Source: Daphnia pulex (Eukaryota > Arthropoda > Branchiopoda > Diplostraca > Daphniidae). From it: a stretch of DNA of 64,000 nt. The position numbers were made by a program, and so were the translations under genes. How positions within the stretch are numbered: the stretch's first letter is position 1; each line of letters opens with the position of its first letter. The notes under the pieces are model-generated. The model was not told where the DNA came from. It did no database searches and worked only from the letters and a program-made list of their open reading frames with translations. Location: contig NC_060026.1 in the NCBI RefSeq assembly GCF_021134715.1, positions 12,639,001-12,703,000 on the forward strand. Reading direction: 5' to 3'. Below, in pieces: positions 47,913-59,384 of the stretch.

Positions 47913-49186
47913 ATGACGACCTGGTGTTTGACTCTCAGCTTTCTCATTCTTTCTCTGTTGAGCTCAACTTATGGCAGCGCCATTGAGCCTCGAGGTACCA
48001 TCGAATTTGTTTTCCCGTCAAACAATTACGTCAGTAAATTTGGCGAGCTAAAAGATTGACAAACACCTTTTATTTTAGCGTGTGGAGGTTTTTTGTACGT
48101 TGGAGACGAAGCCGTGATCGAAGCCCCGTTCCAAGAAAATTGCGAGTGGCAAATTCAAACGGACGAAAAACATGTCCTCGCATTTTCCCTGGTCCACGGT
48201 GGAGATTTCGCGGCAGCGCAAGAATTCTTTTCCGTCAGTATTTGAATATGCCGCCAAAAACATTTTTTCAAATTATTCTAATAATTGCTTCCCTCCTTAT
48301 TCTATGCGCACAGATTCATGACGGACTTGACGTAATCCAATTGGAAAATCAAATACATCACAAAGTTGGTCATACAAGCGGCGAATTAATCACCACGGTT
48401 TACACCAGCAGTTCGGAGGTCGAATTACGTTTCAAGAAGACACCTGCTTCACCTCTAAAGCTCAAAATTCAAAAGGTATAATTGTTTTTCAAATATGTGA
48501 CCGTATACTTTAATTTAATCTAGATTTTCACAGGCTGTCGATTGCCCCTTTAACTTGGGATCAGAGAGCCAATGCGGTCGAATCACCGATGATAAAACTT
48601 CCTGTTACTGTGCAACATTCACCAAAGTATTTGCCAATTAAATTTGTCAATAATTTCTTCGTAACTCAGCCCAATTTTTTAAACGTGTGCGACAGAGAGG
48701 CCAGGGCAACCACACGACATACTGCTCAGATAACAAAATGAAGTTGGTGTCCATCGAAGATTACAATGAGGAAAATACAATTTATCTCGCTTGGGGTACA
48801 TGTAAGTATACAGCATATACAAGACAAATTTTAACTTTTAAAAAGTATATAGACAGAAATTGTAAAAATAATTTTTTTTTTTCTTGACTTTATATAATTT
48901 ATATATAGTGGTCAACTTTTGGACTTCTGGCACCTATAACAAAACTACGGGAATTTGGACTTGGTCGAGCACGATGGCCAACGTGTACCCTGGCTACACC
49001 GACTGGGCCCCCTTCGAACCCAATAACACTCTGGTTGATGGAAACTGCCTGACGATCAAAAACGGCTGGTACGATGACCCTTGCGCTAATCTGTACGACG
49101 CCATTTGTGAATCACATCCAGAGGACTTCATTGACACGACTACGGAACCATATTATAGTTCTACTGAAGAGTCCACAGTTGCGTAA
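47913..49186 (+). CDS. secreted CUB and C-type lectin protein, paralogue A
   Basis: Six exons (47913-47994, 48079-48233, 48314-48475, 48534-48626, 48696-48801, 48909-49186) give 291 residues. Exon 1 is a signal peptide (WCLTLSFLILSLLSSTYG). Exons 2-3 form a CUB domain (CGGFLYVGDEAVIEAP, ENCEWQIQTD, IHDGL). Exon 4 is a Cys-rich linker (CPFNLGSESQCGR, CYCATFTK). Exons 5-6 form a C-type lectin domain with WTSGTYN, the sugar-motif region EPN, and WYD in place of the common WND. The tail after the lectin fold is Thr/Ser-rich (DTTTEPYYSSTEESTVA), like a short mucin segment. Intron phases are 1-0-0-0-1, shared by all five paralogues. EPN usually predicts mannose-type binding, but the change in the WND motif may weaken calcium binding. 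The biological role is unknown; recognition or immunity is inference. Confidence 0.93.
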
Positions 49187-49913
49187 CATCAATTAAAAAC
49201 AATGACTACGCGATACATTGCCTAGGGATGTACCATCACCACAGTCTGAATGCCATCATATAGAAAAGCTGAATCCAATAAATTCCGTTAATTGCATGAA
49301 ATAGGGTCCTTGTCATTTTTTGCATTACTTCCCACTTTTCACATCAAAATCATGATAATAATTCCAAATGAATAATCAGGGAGTGGGTAAGACATCAGGA
49401 AAATGCTCGAGCCCTTACTTACTTATTTTCACTGAGCTGTTTGAAGTTTGGTATGCACACGTTATTTTAAAACATACATCGCTCCTCGCCAGCTGTACAG
49501 TTTCTTTTATATCACTGCCTGGTAACAATGATTTGATATATAATAACCACATAGCAGTAACCTTACACACAGTAAATTCTCCGTTTGGGAATTTTGAACC
49601 CATGATTAGAATTCTGTTTACCCAAACAATGTATTTGTATACCACATTTCCGTTCTTTTCCTGCTGCTTTTTTGAAATGGGTAAACAAATCACTCTCGGT
49701 CTGATTGGCTGATAACCGGAAAACAATTTGTATTCGTATGGGACGCACGTTAACCTGCGCTGCCCGTGTATATACCGACAGGAGGTGCACTAGATAAATC
49801 GCTTGATTTTCATTGGCCCAACGTCAATTGATTATGGCAGAGTATTGGGTTCTAACATTGTTAGCAAACATTACAGGCTGCTGTCGATAATCGATAATTT
49901 AACAAAATTTGTA
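49187..49913. other. intergenic, no gene seen
   Basis: 3' flank of gene A. The open frames are short and without domains. Confidence 0.5.
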
Positions 49914-49981
49914 TATGCCCAGGATCGAACTTAGAACTTATTATATTTGCTTCAACCGTGATAACCACTACACTACAGATT
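49914..49981 (-). pseudogene. tRNA-Val-like pseudogene
   Basis: On the minus strand the D-arm half (TGTAGTGTAGTGGTTATCACGG) and the T-arm half (AGTTCGATCCTGGGCA) match the tRNA-Val gene at 50682-50753. The anticodon arm is scrambled and cannot pair, and the acceptor stem is degenerate. It appears to be a decayed copy of that tRNA. Confidence 0.7.
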
Positions 49982-50681
49982 AAGGTTTGTTTGTGTAAAT
50001 TATTTTATAACAATACACTTATTTTTCCAACCACTAAAAATTAACTACTATATTTATAAATTTATAAATTATAAATTTCCTCAGCCAGCTTAGGCTATTT
50101 TTACCAAGACGACTTCATTGTTTGCATGCACAACTACTGTTGCTTCTTGCTGCTGTCAAATTTCCGATGTTCTTAAGATGAGCAACCGATAAGCACGAGT
50201 GATTGACAGCAATCAGATAAAGTCCTGGCCGTTTTAGTACACTTCACTTTAGAACCATTATATGAAGGCACAGCGCGTCGTGGTTTAAAAAATAAAGAGC
50301 ATAAACCATAAATAAAAATGACAATCCTTATGCGTAATCATGGATGCGTGCTATTAATACATGGGGTCGTTACGAAGTGCATCAACAATAATAATATCTT
50401 GAATAAAAGCCTTTTCTTCATGGGAAGTGAGTGCTTTAGCTTGACATATTCCTAGAGTTGCTTGAGTCTTTTCCGCGTTTACTATATTTGGGATCAGCGA
50501 CTGACAAGTTTGCGCTTGCTCCTGCAGTGTTCCACTGACGGACGGATCAACAAAATCATTTTCAATGGTTTAAAAAACAAGTTTCTTCCTCATAACTTCT
50601 GATTTTATTATCCCTTTCTTCTCATTAAGTTTGTGTCGCCAAATTTTTTCTTCCGGATTCAATACTGGATTGAAAAGATAT
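49982..50681. other. intergenic, no gene seen
   Basis: AT-rich spacer between two tRNA-related sequences. Nothing coding was recognised. Confidence 0.5.
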
Positions 50682-50753
50682 GCACCTGCCCAGGATCGAA
50701 CTGAGGACCTGTTGTGTGTGAGACAACCGTGATAACCACTACACTACAGGTGC
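50682..50753 (-). tRNA. tRNA-Val (anticodon CAC)
   Basis: A 72-nt cloverleaf on the minus strand. Acceptor stem GCACCTG pairs with CAGGTGC. The D arm has TAGTGTAGTGGTTATCA. Anticodon stem GTTGT/ACAAC encloses the loop CTCACAC, giving anticodon CAC. The T arm includes GTTCGATCC. No intron and no encoded CCA, as usual for eukaryotes. The internal polymerase III boxes are intact. The acceptor stem differs from the standard metazoan tRNA-Val, so covariance scoring would help show that it is active. Confidence 0.85.
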
Positions 50754-51344
50754 GACGAAATTTACCACGTTATTTTTAAATACTACCTCAATAATATAAA
50801 TGTTCGTAAAAATTTTTGTGTACGTCTAATACATATTGGGTTTCGATTAAAGGTACCGAGTTAAGATAGAGAAGTGTTTGGGAAAAAGAATGCCTAATCA
50901 CTTATACTGCTTGTATTATATTAAGGTGACGAAGAAAACTCCCATCTTGCGCCCAAAAAAGGCGCATTATGAATTTAAATCTAACAATTGTTCGGCAATA
51001 TGGCCTCTTTGATGCGATAATAAAACCTAAGATAAACGTATTTCTTCTTGGTAAATATTTACACACGGAAAATTGGGTTTTCCCATTTGAAACCATTGCA
51101 TGCAATGTGATCTATTGACAGATATAATGCACGTAGATACAAGAGGACACAGATGTTTTTGTTTCCTTTGTCAATTATTCGTAACAAAGAAAATTGGTTC
51201 AAGGTTTTCGATTGCTTATTTTCGTTAGGGATTGATTTGGAAAGAATTTTTTTTCCAATTCCCACTTATGATAATCTAATTAGAATTTTTTATTTTTATG
51301 ACAATTGTAAGTCGATCACGATTTTTAAAATTTCGGATCAACAC
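50754..51344. other. intergenic, no gene seen
   Basis: AT-rich 3' flank of the C1q gene. No domain-bearing frame. Confidence 0.5.
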
Positions 51345-52482
51345 TCAAAGGGAGGCGGCAATTTCCTCCTGCAACATGAAACCGGTGAAATGGGTGTAGT
51401 GGTATTCGCTGTCGAAGAGAGTCGACAGGGTCATGAAAACGATCTGCACCCAAACTTGATCGCCTGTTTTTAAGTTCAGCGTCGACTGCAGGGTCAACGG
51501 ACTCCACATCTCTCCGGGAGTGCTCGCCTCAGTCACGTAAGCAGTTCCGGTCTGATGCCCGTTCACGTAAAGAAAAACTCCCAACGAAACGTAAGTTTCT
51601 GAAGCTGAAAGACGCGCATGTCCCGCGAATGAGAAGAAATAAATTCCGTTTCGTGGTGCAGTGAATATTCCGGATGCTAAATCCATGGCGTTGCCCTCGT
51701 TTATCAATGCCAAATCGAACGGAATCTTTGCAAATGCGGATAGAGAACTGTTTCTCTGGACGTAGAAATAAACGGGCGCTGATTTGACGTCGGCGTATCC
51801 GATCCATTTTTGAAAACCTTTTCGTTCATTTAAATAACAGTTAATAATTGAATATAATCCGCGTAAAAATAAAATGTGGTGTTACCCTCATCGCCGGGAA
51901 GTTTAGTAAAATCGCAATAAACGGATTCCATCCTCGCTGATCCCATGACGAAATGAAATCCATTCAGGGTGTGGCCAATCGTTTTGAGATCCTCGCATGA
52001 AGATGGTAATCCGTTAATGGCCACTGCTGTTGCTTGAGAAGAGTCAAAACCGTTTGCCGTTGCGCGTTCGGTTTTCTCTCGTAACAAGGAAGTTAGGAGC
52101 GAATCTTGTTGTTGTACTTTGGCTTCCAGTTCAGTCACTTTTTCCTTCATTTTAACCTCGTTTGACTCAAGTTGAATCACTTTCGACTCTAATTGAGTCG
52201 ATTTTGACTCCAGACTCTTCACCACTTCTTTCATTTGAATCTGTTGACAAAAATGGCATTACATTGATATGACATGAATAAAAATAGCAAACTGAATGGG
52301 ACTGACGAACAATACAGCTCAAAAACGTGAAAATGAAATTTAGATATTCTTACATAATTTTCCTTCAGCTGTCGAAATTCTTCTTCTAAAGAAAAATCCG
52401 TGCCAGTTGAACCAGTCGTCCAACAGATTAAAACCAACAACAAACCTATTTGGATGGGCGAAGCTACAGAAAAATTTGCCAT
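51345..52482 (-). CDS. secreted C1q-domain protein with coiled coil
   Basis: Three exons (52482-52354, 52240-51886, 51817-51345) encode 318 residues. An N-terminal signal peptide (IGLLLVLICWTTGSTG) is followed by a heptad-rich coiled coil (about residues 45-90, repeats like SKVIQLES and KVTELEAKV). A central segment follows, with a Cys pair in SSCEDL and VYCDF. The C-terminal globular C1q domain (about residues 190-318) has the family features FSFAGHARLS, GIYFFSF, NLKTGDQVWVQI and a final FTGFML. Invertebrate C1q-domain proteins are secreted pattern-recognition lectins or adhesion proteins; the coiled coil would drive trimerisation in place of collagen repeats. It stands on the opposite strand inside a cluster of C-type lectin genes. 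The first ATG of the frame directly starts the signal peptide. Confidence 0.93.
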
Positions 52483-53835
52483 TTTAATTTTAGCCTACTT
52501 TCACACAGCTAAAACAGCTGTCTTTCAATAAGATTCGACTGTGTTTTCAAACTGGATATGCGTTGTAAATTATCCAGAGCCGTTTGTTGGGTTTGTCTTA
52601 AAGTTCAATAATAAATTGAGATAAACGAGTCTTTGTGTTTGTATAATTCCTGCCGAAAGAAGATAAGTCCTCGAATGGAAATTTCAATGTCATTTTTCTG
52701 TTTTTTCCGAATTTTCAGGGTTTTCCAATTTGTTTTTATTTTTCAATTTTTCTCTCAAATTTTCTGGATATTTCCGGTCAATTGAGCCACCAGAAAGTGT
52801 CGGGTATTTGATGGTCTTTCTACAAATTATTGAAACGAGGATTTCTCTGTAGTGACGAAATTCTGATTGTGAGACTATATAGCTTTTCGGTGATAAATTC
52901 ATTGCACAGTAGGCTACCACTACCAGAGCTCGCTTACGACACGATTTGTTATCGACTTTATTTTTATCCTTACCTTAGTTCATTATTTTTTAGACTACTC
53001 AGGCGGTTCGGCCGTGCGGTGATGGTGCCACCTCTTGCGCCGTCCAATCCATATCAGGATCCATCCGTATTATAGGCTGGAAATTTAAAAAAAAGTCTTA
53101 ATTGCTCGCAACGCACTGATATTTGACCATTTGACCATCTCTGCTGTCGGGCTTCGTCAAAACTGAATAAAATTTTCTGTGCTCCTTCTTTCTTAAATTT
53201 TTCTTATTATATAATCAAATTTTTCCTGCTGGTCATCAACCCAAATCGTTATCTCCATTTATTATTTGATTCATAGTTAATGACGTATGGAGAAGAATAT
53301 TTTACTATTTCCCTTCCTTTTCTTCACGAATAAAGTGGCCGGGCAAAAAAATGTTGACGCTGTAATTTTTATTGGATTTTGCTATCTGTTTTATATCGAT
53401 GTTAATTTTTCATACATCAGTAGAGAATTAAAAGAACTAACCGTAATAAGTGTATCAATCCTTGGGATTGAACCTCGAGATTGCGATATGTATCGCTGTT
53501 GTCTACTACTATGTCTGTTGTGATTTTATCAATTTGAAATCTAATTGCTGCTTCATCGTTTCTTTGCTACAGGCTATAAAAAGAGCTTGACAAGTAAGTT
53601 AAAGGAAACTTCTATAAATAAGACTTTGATTTCTATCAGGTTCCCACGCACAAGGGTATTTTTTTATATCTGCTTTATGGCGACATGAAACAGGGGGTCC
53701 GGTGTTCAAAAGGTAAAAACACGCATAATTTAATTAAATCACGTTGAGAATTCAGACCTTACAGCACGAACTTGCTTCGTAAACTTCAACAATAAAATCG
53801 CTTCGCTCTTCCTTTACTTTGAAAAATGCGGAAAA
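52483..53835. other. intergenic region upstream of the C1q gene and the orphan exon
   Basis: AT-rich with low-complexity TTTTC stretches near 52693-52780. A TATAAAAAG at about 53575 and an ATAAATA near 53616 could be core promoter remains of the orphan exon that follows. No gene was recognised. Confidence 0.45.
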
Positions 53836-53914
53836 ATGACAATTTTCCCAGCAATTTGTCTGTTTGTACTCTCGCTTTTCAGCTCCAGTAGTCACGGAAG
53901 TGTTCTGCCACAAG
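53836..53914 (+). pseudogene. orphan first exon of the CUB/C-type lectin family
   Basis: The 79-nt exon encodes MTIFPAICLFVLSLFSSSSHG and then six more codons, ending in a phase-1 GT donor (GTAGGG). This equals exon 1 of the five intact paralogues in length, signal-peptide style and phase. No CUB exon follows before gene B at 54797. It is therefore either a remnant of a sixth gene or an alternative first exon that could splice to gene B exon 2 (same phase). Confidence 0.55.
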
Positions 53915-54796
53915 GTAGGGTGTAATATTTTATTTTCTTAGTTTCAACGAGTTACTTACACTGTCTTTTTTATTGTGACTATCCATTTGTCAAAAGTCAA
54001 AATCCATAAAAAAACAATTTCGAAATCAAACATTCAAAATTTTTTGTTCCGGTCACTGTCAACAGGTGGCATTTATCTTTAGGATCTTTGTTTACATTAT
54101 GGTGATGGCGTGAATTAGATTAGTGCTGGTTTGCTGGATAGATCTAGAAATGAAAGTAAAATTGAAATTATTTTGTGAATCCATTTTAAAAGCACAGTCA
54201 GCATATACCGTCGTTCAATTGAGGTTTGAAATCAAATTGCAAATGTTCAAATTGTTTGGGATCGATGCGCATTTGATTTTTCACTCGATCGCAAATTTCC
54301 CGGGTCGGGCAGGATCAAGGTAAATCTGAGTGCTGGCTGATATTTGTCACTATAGGCACGTCTGGAATCAAGTTCCCATCTTTGGTGTGTTCATTGTGCC
54401 ATCATAGCCAATATATTGATGATATTTTGTATTTTTTCTTTGAGTAAAAAATAATTTTTTTTATGACGAGTTCAAATAACCAATACATCGTAACAAAAAA
54501 ATACAGTAAACGATACGATACAAAATAAGTGGCATGAAAAATTCCCCTTCCATAATCTTTGGGGAAACTTTTCATATCACTCTATGTATAGATTACAACA
54601 TCAAATATTTTGAATTTTGCCATTTTTACCTTTGAGATGTAATTGATTATTTCAATAACAGGAGAAAACAACAGTAGTCCGTCCGTGTTAATAAGTCGAT
54701 ATTCTGATATAAAAAGGAAATGAGATTCTTCTACAAGTTCACATTGCAGACTTCCCAAATAGCTTGTACAATTTTGTCTGAACAACAGTGTTCGAG
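53915..54796. other. spacer before lectin gene B
   Basis: AT-rich. TATAAAAA at 54708 lies 89 bp before the ATG of gene B. No CUB or lectin exon was recognisable here. Confidence 0.5.
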
Positions 54797-56125
54797 ATGA
54801 CACTAATTTCTATCTTAGGCATTTTCGTCTTCGCCCTTTCAAGCTCAGCTTTTGGCAATGTCCTGGCGCCCCGAGGTACATTTATAATTCCTATTTTCTA
54901 ACCATAATTAAGTTCAATGTACAGGTATCATATTATTGCGATAGATCTGGAAGGTTGCGGAGGATCAATCTTTGTTGAAGATGCAGTGGTGATCGATGCT
55001 CCGCTTAGCGCAAACTGCATGTGGCAAATCAAAACTGACGAAAATCGCGTCCTTGTTTTCACTGTCATTTCTGCTGGCGGGAATTTCAAACAAATTGAAG
55101 AATTTCTGTCGGTAAGAATATTGAATATTTATTGTTATGTCTTGTATAGGTTTACGTGTTATATGTTCAGCAGTGAAATTTCCAATTTTTGCTGTTTAGA
55201 TTCACGACGGACTTGGACTTGATTCCTCTGTCCTCTTATTTGAGAACCAAAAGGTTCACGAGGTGTCGAAAAAGGAATTACCCGAGGCCATTTATACCAC
55301 AGGTTCAGTCGCTGAAGTTCGATTCAAGAAAACACCGACTTCAGTTTTTAAGCTCAAGATTCAAAAGGTAATATTTCTACATAAATTAAATAATTTCCAC
55401 GTTATACTTTATGGAATTAATCATCCGATCCCCAGGCTGTGGATTGTCCGTTTAACTTGGGAGCAGAGAGCCAATGTGGACGGGTTGTGGATGAGACTTC
55501 CTGTTACTGTGCGACATTCTCCAAGGTAATTATTACCGAATTATTATTAGGCTACGCAATTACGTATAAGAATATTTTATTTAAAATTTGTTTCTTATCG
55601 TGGTTATATTTTCATGGGTATAGAGAGATCAATCGTCACAGACCTCGTATTGTAATTCACACGCCATGAAACTGTGGGTCATCGAAAGTTACGAAGAAGA
55701 GCTGGCCATTCAGACTGTCTGGGGTACATCAAGTAAGTACTGTTAGATTGGATTCCAGTCCAATAAAAAGGTTTTTTTTAGAGGGAGGGGGGAGGGGGGG
55801 GGGTGTCGTGTAAAGCTGCCGATGTAAAATATTTTTCCTAATATTAAGAGCTGCTTGTTATTCTCATTGAAATTGAAATACGATTTCTTTCAAAGGTTAT
55901 TTCTGGACCTCGGGCACCGATGAATTAAGTGAAGGTATGTGGATTTGGGAGACCACGGGAACAAATCTGTATCCGGGATACGCTAATTGGGCTGACGCAG
56001 AACCGAATGACTCAGGAGGCTATGAAGATTGCTTATATATTAACTTTTCGAAAAATGGAAGGATAGGCTGGAATGATGGGTCATGCGGCGGTTTGTGGGA
56101 CGCTATATGTGAAGCTCATTCTTAG
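54797..56125 (+). CDS. secreted CUB and C-type lectin protein, paralogue B
   Basis: Six exons (54797-54875, 54945-55111, 55200-55367, 55436-55525, 55624-55732, 55896-56125) encode 280 residues. Signal peptide (ILGIFVFALSSSAFG), CUB domain (CGGSIFVEDAVVIDAP, IHDGLGLD), linker (CPFNLGAESQCGR, CYCATFSK) and C-type lectin domain (MWIWETTGTNLYPGYANW). In the sugar-binding loop it has EPN, and further on WND, the usual calcium-ligand pair of mannose-type lectins. The protein ends soon after the lectin fold (CEAHS), without the Thr-rich tail of A and D. Coding and intron sequence are very similar to gene C on the other strand, showing a recent inverted duplication. Intron 5 contains a G-rich run absent from C. 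Likely a secreted recognition protein; the ligand is inferred only. Confidence 0.93.
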
Positions 56126-57128
56126 CTAGACGAACTTCATTTCTTGACATTTTTGGACTATTCTAAAACACTTACTGTTTTCTTGTTCAAAAATATGTTG
56201 ACAATAATACAAAAACATGCCGACTAGTTTTACACCGATCGGGCTGTACCTACATGTACAATTAAGCGCGCCCCAAGCCCCATAAAACAAAAACTCCTCT
56301 TTATCTCATAAAGCTGTTTTTAGCTGAAATTTATTAAAAGACTTTTTAATTATTGTTCAATTTTAGTAAATTAGTTGGCTTATGGTAAGATTTGTATACT
56401 GCTATGTAACTGACGTGAACTAGACATAGGTCGCTTATTAGCTCTTGCGCCGTCCGTCTTACCCCAGCAGCAATTTGTGTTATCGACATTTGACTCGATG
56501 AATAATGAATGATTGAACTCCGGCTACCGATCCTTGTCTCCTTGTGAAGGAGACAATAACCTAACCAATTCAAACTGATCTTGGAGGCATCACAAGATTG
56601 TTTCGGTGATCTTTCTATTTTTATCCAACTTTTTATTACTGGAAGGCGGTGCTGCAATGCCGACCTTCAGGGCTTGCCTATATACTATTACGAGGAAGCA
56701 AAAGGTTCCATATACAGGGTTCTTTATTGACTTCATATTCCACGATAATTCGAGATCCGACGATTGACATTCATTTTTAACGTTCTAGAATTATTCATGG
56801 AAATAAATTTAAAAATCCTTCAGGCATCCCGGTCAATAGATTTTTAGCCATCGCCACAACCTTATAAACAGTAGCCTATAGGGCCTACAATAACCACAAT
56901 GGAATGAGAGTTCTAAATATTAGGCCTGTATACTGAAAGACGAGAACAGTGTTTGAAGTAATACTCAGTAAAAGGAAAATCGCACACATCAGTTTTATAA
57001 CTTGTTTACGAAAAAAAAAGTGATCAATTTGTTTGTAAAGTTTATGATTTCCCTGTATTTGTCAAAATAATTTTTTTTAATAATGGCAAAAAACAAGAAC
57101 GTTAGTATTTCAAAAAGAAAATCAATGT
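56126..57128. other. spacer between the inverted pair B and C
   Basis: About 1 kb of non-coding DNA at the axis of the inverted duplication. No gene, no element with clear ends. Confidence 0.55.
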
Positions 57129-58436
57129 CTATGAATGTGCTTCACAGATAGCGTCCAACAAATTGCTGCAGGGTAAATCATTCCAGCCCACCCTTCCATT
57201 TCTGGAGCTGTTTATGTGTAAGCAATTTTCGGTACTTCCTGCTGCGTTGTCAGGTTGATTATCGGCCCAGTTAGCATATCCCGGATACAGATTTGATCCC
57301 GTGGTCTCCCATATCCACTTACCCTCCATTAGTTCATCAGAACCCGAGGTCCACATCGTATCTTTGAAATAAATCGTATTAAAGTTAATCGTCAATTTCA
57401 ATGTAACCGAGCACCGACGAGCAGCTCTTATTATTACGAAAAATATTTTACACTGGCAGCTTTACACGACAACCACCCTTCAAAAAAAAAATCTTTTTAT
57501 TGGACTGGAATCCAATCTAACAGTACTTACTTGATGTACCCCAGACAGTCTGAATGGCCAATTCCTCTTCGTAACTTTCGATGGCCCACAGTTTCATGGC
57601 GTTTGAATCACAATACGAGGTCTGTGACGTTTGATCTCTCTAATCGTGGAGAAAAAGCCTTCAGAGAAAAATTTTAAGTTGTTTTTAATTGCGTAATAAT
57701 TACCTTGGTGAATGTTGCACAGTAACAGGAAGTCTCATCCACAACTCGTCCACATTGGCTCTCTGCTCCCAAGTTAAACGGACAATTCACAGCCTGCGAA
57801 TCGGATGATTAATTCCATAAAGTATCGTGGAAATTATTTAATTCAGCATGTAGAAATATTACCTTTTGAATTTTGAGCTTAAAATCTGAAGTCGGGGTTT
57901 TCTTGAATCGAACTTCGGCGACTGAACCTGTGGTATAAATGGCCTCGGGTAATTCCTTTTTTGAGACCTCGTGAATCTTTTGGTTCTCAAATAAGAGGAC
58001 AGAGGATTCAAGTCCAAGTCCGTCGTGAATCTAAACAGCAAAAATTTGAAATTTCACTGCTGAACATATTACATACTGTAAACCTATACATAATACATAA
58101 CAATAAATATTCAATATTCTTACCGACAGAAATTCTTCAACTTGTTTGAAATTCCCGCCAGCAGAAATGACAGTGAAAACAAGGACGCGATTTTCGTCAG
58201 TTTTGATTTGCCACATGCAGTTTGCGCTAAGCGGAGCATCGATCACCACTGCATCTTCAACAAAGATTGATCCTCCGCATCCTTCCAGATCTATCGCAAT
58301 AATATGATACCTCTACAATAAACTTAATTATGGTTAGAAAATAGGTATTATATATACTTCGGGGCGCAAGGACATTGCCAAAAGCTGAGCTTGAAAGAGC
58401 GAGGACGAATATGGCTAAAATAGAAAATTGTGTCAT
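57129..58436 (-). CDS. secreted CUB and C-type lectin protein, paralogue C
   Basis: Six exons (58436-58358, 58290-58124, 58030-57863, 57793-57704, 57639-57531, 57361-57129) encode 281 residues. The exons repeat those of gene B in the same lengths, apart from three extra bases in the last one. Signal peptide (ILAIFVLALSSSAFG), CUB, Cys linker and C-type lectin domain are complete. The sugar-binding loop reads QPD where B has EPN; WND is kept. In known C-type lectins EPN goes with mannose-type and QPD with galactose-type ligands. The exon 1 donor follows A rather than G, a change that keeps the frame (Asn in place of Asp at the junction). TATAAATA lies about 110 bp upstream of the ATG (58553-58546). 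Divergence from B is concentrated in the last exon. Confidence 0.93.
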
Positions 58437-59384
58437 TTTGAACACTGTTAGTCAAGTTGTACAGTAATAAGCTTTATAAGTTTAGGAAGTTTGCAATGTG
58501 AGTTTGAAGTGAAACTCTTGACAATTTGAGTGGGATCGCATTAGCTATTTATACAGAATATCGATTTGATAACGCGAACGTTACTGCGCAGTTCTCATCA
58601 CTGGGCATCACTGTTCAAATATTGGATTTGTTTTTCAATTTGACAGATTTCAAATCTTTTTTTTTCCCCCACAAGGGTATGAAAAATTCCCCACATTCAT
58701 CATATTAACTTTTAGAGTTTTACGACGTTTTGCGAATGGTCACTGGCTAAATATAACTGTTTTAACTGAATATACCGAAGAATCGATCAAGATTGACGTC
58801 AAAAGTTTCAACCCATCAAAAATAACCGCGATATTTTGGTGGCGTTTCCTAAATTGTTTGATGGTTGATAAGGCAAAAGCTGAGATTGTTAAACATCAAA
58901 AGGTAAATATAGAAACACGAGAGAAAAACACCAACACTCGTTTATACAGATCCCTCACAACAACGTCAGAGACAATCCAACTAATTTTGAGATCAATTTT
59001 TTGTTGCTAATGGCTGATTGTTGCGACAAAAAATTTGATACTGTATATTACCTGTATATAAGTTGCTCAATAATAATGTGTATAAATAAAAGGCAAACAA
59101 ATCAAAGATCGCCACCATTCCGTCAAGATATATACAGTTTTTCCCTTAAAAATGAAAAGACGTGAACTTTGGCGATGATCAAAGTGGAGTTGCTCAATAT
59201 TTGTAGTGCCGATAAAAACAAATGTTTTCATTTTTATCACGCACTCTCTTTTCGTATAAAAAGAGTAATTCACTTTCAGATTTCGGAGCTTTTTCCCTCG
59301 AACCCATTCTGTCCTTTCAAATCAATTTATTTTATAATATCATAAGTTCTTGTACTGTAACTTATCTTTTATTACCACATAAAA
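58437..59384. promoter_or_regulatory. divergent promoter region between lectin genes C and D
   Basis: 948 bp between two divergent start codons. TATAAATA for C on the minus strand at 58553-58546 and TATAAAAA for D at 59255. No coding exon was seen between them. Confidence 0.6.
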
